Positions 6,756-11,061 of a DNA stretch of 11,061 nucleotides are shown piece by piece (the first letter of the stretch is position 1; every line of letters starts with the position of its first letter). The stretch lies in the NCBI GenBank assembly GCA_027622495.1, contig JAQBYL010000105.1:1-11061 (forward strand), in the 5' to 3' direction. A program made the position numbers and the translations under genes. Origin of the DNA: Pseudomonadota bacterium (GTDB taxonomy: Bacteria; Pseudomonadota; Gammaproteobacteria; Pseudomonadales; Azotimanducaceae). The notes beneath the pieces are model-generated. The model did no database searches and was not told the DNA's origin. It saw only the letters and a list, made by a program, of their open reading frames with translations.

Positions 6756-7192
6756 GCGGACAGATCCGCCTGGAGCGGATGTATCTGAAAGATGCCTCGT
6801 TCGAGTCCCCTGCATCACCGCAGGTCTTCCGCGAAACCTGGAAGCCCGAGATCCAGGTTGACATCAACACCCGCTCAGAGCGTATCGAAACAAACTATTT
6901 CGAGGTGGTGGTGTCGGCAACGATCACCGCAAAGATGACAAAAACCGCTTTTATTGCCGAAGTGCAGTATGCGGGGCTGTTCATGATCGAAGGCGTTGCA
7001 GGCGAAGATCTGCGCCGCGCACTGGGGACCATCTGCCCCAACACACTGTTCCCCTACATCCGCGAATCGGTTGACTCGCTGGTCGTGAAAGGCGGTTTTC
7101 CGGCCCTGCATCTGGCACCGATGAATTTTGACGCTCTGTACACCGAAGCAATGCGCAAGCAGAAAACGCCGGGTGCCGACGTCACCCATTGA
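6752..7192 (+). CDS. secB: Protein-export chaperone SecB
   Basis: SecB is the cytosolic tetrameric chaperone that keeps preproteins unfolded and hands them to SecA. The 146 residues cover the whole family fold: IRLERMYLKDASFESP (5-20), then the beta-sheet core ending in VQYAGLFMIEGV, then the very conserved stretch CPNTLFPYIRE and the terminal LAPMNFDALY. The short tail after that (EAMRKQKTPGADVTH) resembles the variable SecB C-terminus, although it lacks an obvious zinc-binding SecA contact. I place the start at ATG 6752, which overlaps the rhodanese stop as ATGA and begins just before the conserved part. A GTG at 6719 would only read through rhodanese coding sequence. The presence of SecB supports a proteobacterial host. 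Confidence 0.96.
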   Translation: MSGQIRLERMYLKDASFESPASPQVFRETWKPEIQVDINTRSERIETNYFEVVVSATITAKMTKTAFIAEVQYAGLFMIEGVAGEDLRRALGTICPNTLFPYIRESVDSLVVKGGFPALHLAPMNFDALYTEAMRKQKTPGADVTH

Positions 7193-7197
7193 CGATT

Positions 7198-7201
7198 GAG
7201 G
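7198..7201 (+). promoter_or_regulatory. Ribosome binding site of the cyclase-family gene
   Basis: GAGG ends eight bases before ATG 7210, whereas the in-frame TTG at 7189 overlaps the secB stop and has no comparable site. It therefore selects ATG 7210. Confidence 0.6.
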
Positions 7202-7209
7202 TAAGCACC

Positions 7210-7983
7210 ATGCCCAGTTTCATTGATCTGTCGGTGTACATCGACAACAACGAACATACTGATCATCCGGGTGGCAGCCCCAAAGTCACCTATCGTAATC
7301 ATCAGCAGACGGCCGGGGGGCTTGCGCATTTTTTCCCCGGTCTCACAGCCGATCAGTTACCGGACGGCGAAGGCTGGGCGGTGGAGACCGTCACGCTTTC
7401 CACACACAACGGCACTCACATGGATGCGCCCTGGCATTTTCATTCCACTACAGACAATGGCGCTCGACGTGCGCCGAGCATTGACGAAACTCCGCTCGAA
7501 TACTGTTTTGCCCCCGGTGTGAAGCTCGACTTTCGCGGCTTTGAAGACGGCTATCTGATCGGTGCAAAAGAGATCGAGGCGGAACTTGCGCGGATCAAAC
7601 ATGAGCTCAAACCGCTCGACATCGTGCTGGTGAATACTCGAGCCGGATCGGTCTTTGGCGAGCCAGGCTATGTCGACGCCGGTTGCGGCATGGGTCGCGA
7701 AGCAACCCTTTATCTGACCGAACGTGGTGTTCGGGTGGTGGGCACCGACGGCTGGTCGTGGGATGCACCGTTTAACCATACGGCGAAACGCTGGGCGGCA
7801 AACCCGGATCCCTCCATGATCTGGGAAGGTCACAAGGCGGGGCGGGAGATTCCCTACTGGCAGATGGAAAAACTGCACAACCTCGAGGCTCTGCCGGCAC
7901 ATGGGTTTACGGTTGCCTGCTTCCCGGTAAAGATCCGTGGTGCGTCTGCTGGCTGGACGCGTGCTGTCGCCATAATCGACTGA
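7210..7983 (+). CDS. Cyclase / kynurenine formamidase-type metal-dependent hydrolase
   Basis: This 257-residue protein belongs to the cyclase family (Pfam PF04199 as I recall), which includes bacterial kynurenine formamidase KynB and isatin hydrolase. The metal-binding signature is complete as HNGTHMDAPWHF (66-77), with H66, H70, D72 and H76 available as ligands. GTDGWSWD (178-185) and MEKLHNLEALP (219-229) fit the later conserved blocks. It has no signal peptide, so it is probably cytoplasmic. It is longer than typical KynB (about 210), closer to the isatin-hydrolase-like members, and the long W-rich insert at about 181-218 argues against a plain KynB. No kyn genes are nearby, so the substrate is unknown. 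It begins 17 nt after secB and is likely co-transcribed with it. Codon use looks like its neighbours. Confidence 0.88.
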   Translation: MPSFIDLSVYIDNNEHTDHPGGSPKVTYRNHQQTAGGLAHFFPGLTADQLPDGEGWAVETVTLSTHNGTHMDAPWHFHSTTDNGARRAPSIDETPLEYCFAPGVKLDFRGFEDGYLIGAKEIEAELARIKHELKPLDIVLVNTRAGSVFGEPGYVDAGCGMGREATLYLTERGVRVVGTDGWSWDAPFNHTAKRWAANPDPSMIWEGHKAGREIPYWQMEKLHNLEALPAHGFTVACFPVKIRGASAGWTRAVAIID

Positions 7984-7997
7984 TTGCTGTTGATCCG

Positions 7998-8007
7998 GGG
8001 TTAACCC
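7998..8007. repeat. 10-bp perfect palindrome at the convergent gene ends
   Basis: GGGTTAACCC spans the meeting point of the cyclase-family gene and trmL and contains the trmL stop codon (complement of TTA at 8001-8003). It has no loop and no T-run, so it is not a normal intrinsic terminator. I see no other terminator in the 17-base gap. Confidence 0.4.
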
Positions 8008-8462
8008 AGAGTGTTGAGTTGGCGGGCGGCTTCGTAGACCACAACGGCAACCGCGTTAGACAGATTAAGACTGCGGGAGTCGCGCAACATGGGTATACGC
8101 AGGCACTGCGCGGGATCAAAACCATCGAGCATGTCCTGCGGTAAACCGCGTGTTTCCGGGCCGAACAGCAGGATGTCGTCGCTGCCGTACTGCACGTCGG
8201 TATAGGCACGCGATCCTTTGGTTGTGAGCGCATAAACGGGGCTCGTTGGGTGTGCGTCGATCACCTGTTGAATGCGCTCGTGCACCTGGACGCGGGCAAA
8301 CTCGTGATAGTCGAGACCTGCACGACGCAAGCGCGCGTCGTCAAGATCGAACCCCAGCGGCTTTACCAGGTGGAGATTTGCGCCGGTGTTGGCGCACAGC
8401 CGGATGATATTCCCGGTGTTCGGGGGAATTTCCGGCTGATACAGAACGACGTTGATGCTCAT
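8001..8462 (-). CDS. trmL: tRNA (cytidine(34)-2'-O)-methyltransferase TrmL
   Basis: TrmL methylates the ribose of the wobble nucleotide 34 in two tRNA-Leu isoacceptors using S-adenosylmethionine. The 153-residue protein is the minimal SPOUT enzyme without an extra RNA-binding domain, as in E. coli (about 157). The three SPOUT motifs are clear: PEIPPNTGNIIRLCANTG near the N-terminus, LLFGPETRGLP in the middle, and RIPM followed by SRSLNLSNAVAVVVYEA at the trefoil knot. The ATG at 8462 lies 11 nt after the ntrC stop, so it is likely the last gene of an ntrB-ntrC-trmL operon. Its ribosome site is poor. It is tail to tail with the cyclase-family gene. Confidence 0.95.
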   Translation of the reverse strand: MSINVVLYQPEIPPNTGNIIRLCANTGANLHLVKPLGFDLDDARLRRAGLDYHEFARVQVHERIQQVIDAHPTSPVYALTTKGSRAYTDVQYGSDDILLFGPETRGLPQDMLDGFDPAQCLRIPMLRDSRSLNLSNAVAVVVYEAARQLNTLG

Positions 8463-8473
8463 GGGGTGAGAGC

Positions 8474-9886
8474 CTAAGGCCCGTCGAACCCACCCAGATC
8501 GCTGATCTTACGCGTGAGGGTGTTTCGACCCCAGCCCAGAACCAGCGCCGCCTCGCGCTTTCGACCTGCTGTGTGTTCAAGCGCGACCTCGATCATCGCC
8601 CGTTCAAATTGAGGGGTGGCAACGTCTAAAAGAGGAACTTCAGGTTTCTGGGTGAGGTGCCGCCGTGCCCAGGCCTGCAGCCCATCCACCCAGCCCTCGT
8701 CAGCGCTCGTCGCAGCCAGAGACTCAGGGTTTTTTCGAAGCTCAGGAGGCAGGTCTTCGATCAGAATCTCGCGCCCTGAAGCCATCACGGTCAGCCAGCG
8801 ACAGGTGTTTTCCAGCTGTCGAACATTACCGGGCCAGGGCAGACGGGATAGAAACTCAACGGTATCCGGGTGCAGAGTTTTCGGCTCTCCCCCCAGTTCC
8901 TTGGCCGACTGGTCGAGAAAATGCCGTGCGAGCAGCGGGATGTCGGTATGGCGCTCTGTCAGGGAAGGGACGTGCACGCGGATCACGTTCAGCCGGTGAA
9001 ACAGGTCTTCACGAAAAGTCCCTGAAGTGACCAGCGTTTCGAGATTCTGATGGGTCGCGGCGACGATGCGCACGTCAACTGCGACAGAGGAATGCCCACC
9101 CACACGAAAAAACTCACCTTCTGCCAGCACGCGCAGCAGACGGGTCTGTGCGCTGGCCGGCATGTCGCCGATCTCGTCGAGAAAGAGAGTTCCACCATTG
9201 GCCTGCTCAAAACGCCCGACCCGTCGATTGTGCGCTCCGGTGAAGGCGCCTTTTTCATGGCCGAACAGTTCCGATTCGATCAACTCGTTAGGGATTGCCG
9301 CGACGTTAAGAGCAACAAAAGGTTTGCTCTTGCGCAAGCTGTGGGTGTGCAGCGCTTTCGCGACCAGTTCTTTGCCTGATCCGGATGGACCGTTGATCAG
9401 AACGGTGGCGTTGGAGCTTGCGAGTCGGCCGATGGCTCTAAACACTTCCTGCATGGCCGGCGCGCGACCGATGATTTCCTGGGTGGAGAGTTCCGGCACC
9501 GGGCGGGTAACAGTATTTTCTTTGGTGTGTGCGATGGCTCGTTTTACAACTGCCACTGCTTCGTCGACATCAAATGGTTTAGGCAGATATTCGAATGCGC
9601 CTTTTTCGTAAGAGGTAACAGCACTGTCGAGATCAGAATGAGCAGTCATGATGATCACCGGCAGATCAGGGTGCAGCTTGTGCACATTTTCGATCAGATC
9701 CAGACCGCTCAAGCCCGGCATGCGTATGTCGGTCAGGATCGCCAGCGGTGGATCATCACCCAGATGATGCATCGCTTCGTCGGCGCTCGCGAACGCAGAT
9801 ATACGCACACCCGCCTGGCTCATTGCTCGCTCTAACACCCAGCGTATTGAGCTGTCGTCGTCGATGACCCAGACACTATTCGGCAT
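8474..9886 (-). CDS. ntrC: Nitrogen regulation response regulator NtrC (GlnG)
   Basis: NtrC is the sigma-54 enhancer-binding protein that turns on nitrogen-scavenging genes when phosphorylated by NtrB. The 470 residues show a receiver domain (1-120) with the DDD cluster at 9-11, phospho-acceptor D53 in LTDIRMPG, T81 and K103. The AAA+ domain (about 138-380) has Walker A GPSGSGKE (166-173), the sigma-54-contacting GAFTGA (213-218), Walker B FLDE (235-238) and arginine-finger region FREDLFHR (291-298). A Fis-type helix-turn-helix (about 425-465) includes AALVLGWGRNTLTRKI. I chose ATG 9886 because it opens the receiver strand and has GAAAGG seven bases upstream; an ATG at 9934 would add 16 residues read inside ntrB. 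It overlaps the ntrB end by 11 nt. Confidence 0.97.
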   Translation of the reverse strand: MPNSVWVIDDDSSIRWVLERAMSQAGVRISAFASADEAMHHLGDDPPLAILTDIRMPGLSGLDLIENVHKLHPDLPVIIMTAHSDLDSAVTSYEKGAFEYLPKPFDVDEAVAVVKRAIAHTKENTVTRPVPELSTQEIIGRAPAMQEVFRAIGRLASSNATVLINGPSGSGKELVAKALHTHSLRKSKPFVALNVAAIPNELIESELFGHEKGAFTGAHNRRVGRFEQANGGTLFLDEIGDMPASAQTRLLRVLAEGEFFRVGGHSSVAVDVRIVAATHQNLETLVTSGTFREDLFHRLNVIRVHVPSLTERHTDIPLLARHFLDQSAKELGGEPKTLHPDTVEFLSRLPWPGNVRQLENTCRWLTVMASGREILIEDLPPELRKNPESLAATSADEGWVDGLQAWARRHLTQKPEVPLLDVATPQFERAMIEVALEHTAGRKREAALVLGWGRNTLTRKISDLGGFDGP

Positions 9887-10973
9887 CGATCTGCCTTTCG
9901 CAGATTGGCAGAAAGACTGAGAAACAGGTTTCACCGGGTTTGCTGTTCACTTCAATAATGCCCTTATGCTGGCGGATGATGTTGTGTGTGATCGCAAGAC
10001 CCAGGCCCGTGCCATCGGGTCTGCCGCTGATCATGGGGAAAAATATCTGATCCAGTATCTCGGCTGGTATGCCGGGACCGTTGTCGATCATGTCGATCTG
10101 CGCGACGATCTTGTGCCGCAAGCCCGCGATGGTGAACTGGCGGACAGCGCGTGATCGAATGGTTATGCAGGGGTGGGATCGACCTTGCAGGATCTGTGCT
10201 GCATTGTTGAGGACGTTGAGCACTGCCTGGATCAGCATTGCTTCGTCACCCTTTACATCCGGTACAGACGGATCGTAATCACGTTTCCAGATCAGATCAG
10301 GCCACTGTGCCTCCACCAGTTGAATCACGTGTTCAAGAACCTGGTGGATGTTCGCAGCTTTCATGTCGGCGTGATAGCGGGGACCGAGCAGCTGATCGAC
10401 CAGGCTCGTCAGGCGGTCTACTTCGCGGATGATCACGTTGGTGTACTCGGTCTGCCCGGGTGCTTTGAGCTCGCGCTCGAGCAGTTGAGCCGCCCCGCGG
10501 ATGCCACCTAAGGGGTTTTTGATCTCGTGCGCCAGACCGCGGATGAGTTCGACGGTGGTGGCCTGGGTCTTAGCGTTCCGGTCATCCTGGTTGATCCGGT
10601 ACAGCCGGTTGAGGGGGTGCAGTTCCACCAGCGCACTGCTACCACCGGGCATCCGGGTAGCAGTCAGGTCCACCAGAAGTTCATGGCCGTCGAGCAGTTC
10701 GACTTTGGTTTCGCGGCTGGTGAAGCTCTGACCGGTGCTCAAAGTATTGTGCAGGGTGGCGAACAGGTCATCGGAGATGAGCAGATGGTCCAGATGCTCA
10801 CCCAGGGAACGCTTAAGGCTGGTGCCCAAAAGCGCCTCGGCAGACGGATTGAGGTATTCAATCTGCAGGCTGGTGGTCAACACCACTAAAGCGATGCTCT
10901 GGTTGTCGAGAATTTCGAAGGCCGAGGTGCTCATGAGCGGTTGCTGGATCTGATCTGGGGTGTATACGCGCAT
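9876..10973 (-). CDS. ntrB: Nitrogen regulation sensor histidine kinase NtrB (GlnL)
   Basis: NtrB is the cytoplasmic kinase/phosphatase that, under control of PII, sets the phosphorylation of NtrC. The 365 residues contain no transmembrane segment. They comprise a PAS domain (about 17-125), the dimerisation/phospho-acceptor helix with H149 in GLAHEIKNPLGG, EYTNVIIREVDRLTSLVD (176-193), and the HATPase domain with the N box NVLNNAAQ (253-260), G1 DNGPGIP (297-303), FPMISGRPDGTG and G2 GTGLGLAI (321-328). This is the specific NtrB subtype rather than a generic kinase. Starts at 10973 and at 10934 (13 residues shorter, which fits the usual NtrB N-terminus) are both possible; neither has a clear ribosome site. 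The last 11 bases overlap ntrC, suggesting coupled translation. A sigma-54-type promoter lies upstream. Confidence 0.96.
   Translation of the reverse strand: MRVYTPDQIQQPLMSTSAFEILDNQSIALVVLTTSLQIEYLNPSAEALLGTSLKRSLGEHLDHLLISDDLFATLHNTLSTGQSFTSRETKVELLDGHELLVDLTATRMPGGSSALVELHPLNRLYRINQDDRNAKTQATTVELIRGLAHEIKNPLGGIRGAAQLLERELKAPGQTEYTNVIIREVDRLTSLVDQLLGPRYHADMKAANIHQVLEHVIQLVEAQWPDLIWKRDYDPSVPDVKGDEAMLIQAVLNVLNNAAQILQGRSHPCITIRSRAVRQFTIAGLRHKIVAQIDMIDNGPGIPAEILDQIFFPMISGRPDGTGLGLAITHNIIRQHKGIIEVNSKPGETCFSVFLPICERQIDAE
9894..9899 (-). promoter_or_regulatory. Ribosome binding site of ntrC inside the ntrB 3' end
   Basis: GAAAGG lies seven bases before ATG 9886 within the ntrB coding region. It supports the 470-residue NtrC over the longer frame from 9934. 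Confidence 0.6.
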
Positions 10974-10988
10974 GATGAGTCAGAGGTT

Positions 10989-11044
10989 GACCGGTTTTGA
11001 ATCCGTCCCAATAAGCTGATCCAAAAGCGCTGCAAAAACCGGTC
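10989..11044. repeat. 10-bp perfect inverted repeat upstream of ntrB
   Basis: GACCGGTTTT at 10989-10998 is the exact reverse complement of AAAACCGGTC at 11035-11044, with 36 bases between. Each arm holds the self-complementary core ACCGGT. The distal arm lies inside the sigma-54 promoter and the proximal arm in the ntrB leader, so the pair brackets the predicted transcription start. Two operator half-sites, or a hairpin in transcripts coming from further upstream, are both possible. Confidence 0.5.
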
Positions 11045-11046
11045 CA
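11031..11046 (-). promoter_or_regulatory. Sigma-54 (RpoN) -24/-12 promoter of the ntrB operon
   Basis: On the minus strand the 16-mer TGGACCGGTTTTTGCA matches the consensus TGGCACG-N4-TTGCW at all but two of the defined positions. The invariant GG (-24) and GC (-12) are exactly 10 bp apart. Transcription would start near 11021, about 48 nt before the first ntrB ATG. RpoN-driven ntrBC fits the known nitrogen autoregulation in this family. Any NtrC enhancer would lie beyond the window end. Confidence 0.7.
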
Positions 11047-11061
11047 CCTTCCCGACGATTT

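Noticed and set aside
7998..8007. GGGTTAACCC as a bidirectional terminator
   Set aside because: A perfect palindrome with no loop and no flanking T-run cannot form a usable terminator hairpin.
9066..9611. 181-residue open frame on the plus strand opposite ntrC
   Set aside because: Shadow of the AAA+ domain coding region; Ser/Arg/Pro-rich with no motifs.
1..11061. Mobile elements, tRNA/rRNA genes, CRISPR arrays, toxin-antitoxin or phage genes
   Set aside because: No transposase or integrase, no spaced direct repeats, no terminal inverted repeats with target duplications and no RNA-gene signatures were seen; almost all bases are accounted for by housekeeping genes.

Overview
The window reads as an ordinary chromosomal stretch from a gammaproteobacterium. 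Every complete gene has a clear family match, and the gene order is the conserved proteobacterial block gpmI-envC-ctpA-yibQ, divergent from a yibN-like rhodanese and secB. It is followed by ntrB-ntrC and flanked by his genes, much as I recall it from Pseudomonas and in part from E. coli. Coding is dense and moderately GC-rich, gene ends overlap often, and I see no mobile element, RNA gene or CRISPR array. I cannot name the genus.

Layout. Positions 1-104 hold the tail of an unidentified gene. Positions 176-1523 (+) hold hisB and hisA one base apart, with no hisH between them and no hisF after. Positions 1444-6251 (-) are a cell-envelope operon with gpmI (glycolysis), envC (amidase activator), ctpA (S41 protease with PDZ domain) and yibQ (divergent polysaccharide deacetylase). 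The yibQ 3' end runs 80 nt into the 3' end of hisA on the opposite strand. A short AT-rich gap at 6252-6338 carries back-to-back promoter elements. Positions 6339-7983 (+) hold a membrane-anchored rhodanese, secB and a cyclase/kynurenine-formamidase-type metal hydrolase. Positions 8001-10973 (-) hold ntrB, ntrC and trmL as a tight operon, and a strong match to a sigma-54 -24/-12 promoter lies just upstream of ntrB at 11031-11046.

Functionally the window combines histidine biosynthesis, division-linked peptidoglycan remodelling, protein export, nitrogen control and tRNA wobble modification. I did not find a new multi-gene system. The points worth a second look are local. The his pair lacks hisH and hisF, and the grxC slot between the rhodanese and secB is empty. 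The hisA/yibQ ends overlap tail to tail. A hydrolase of unknown substrate sits in the secB operon. The sigma-54 promoter, with a flanking 10-bp inverted repeat, appears to place trmL under nitrogen control.
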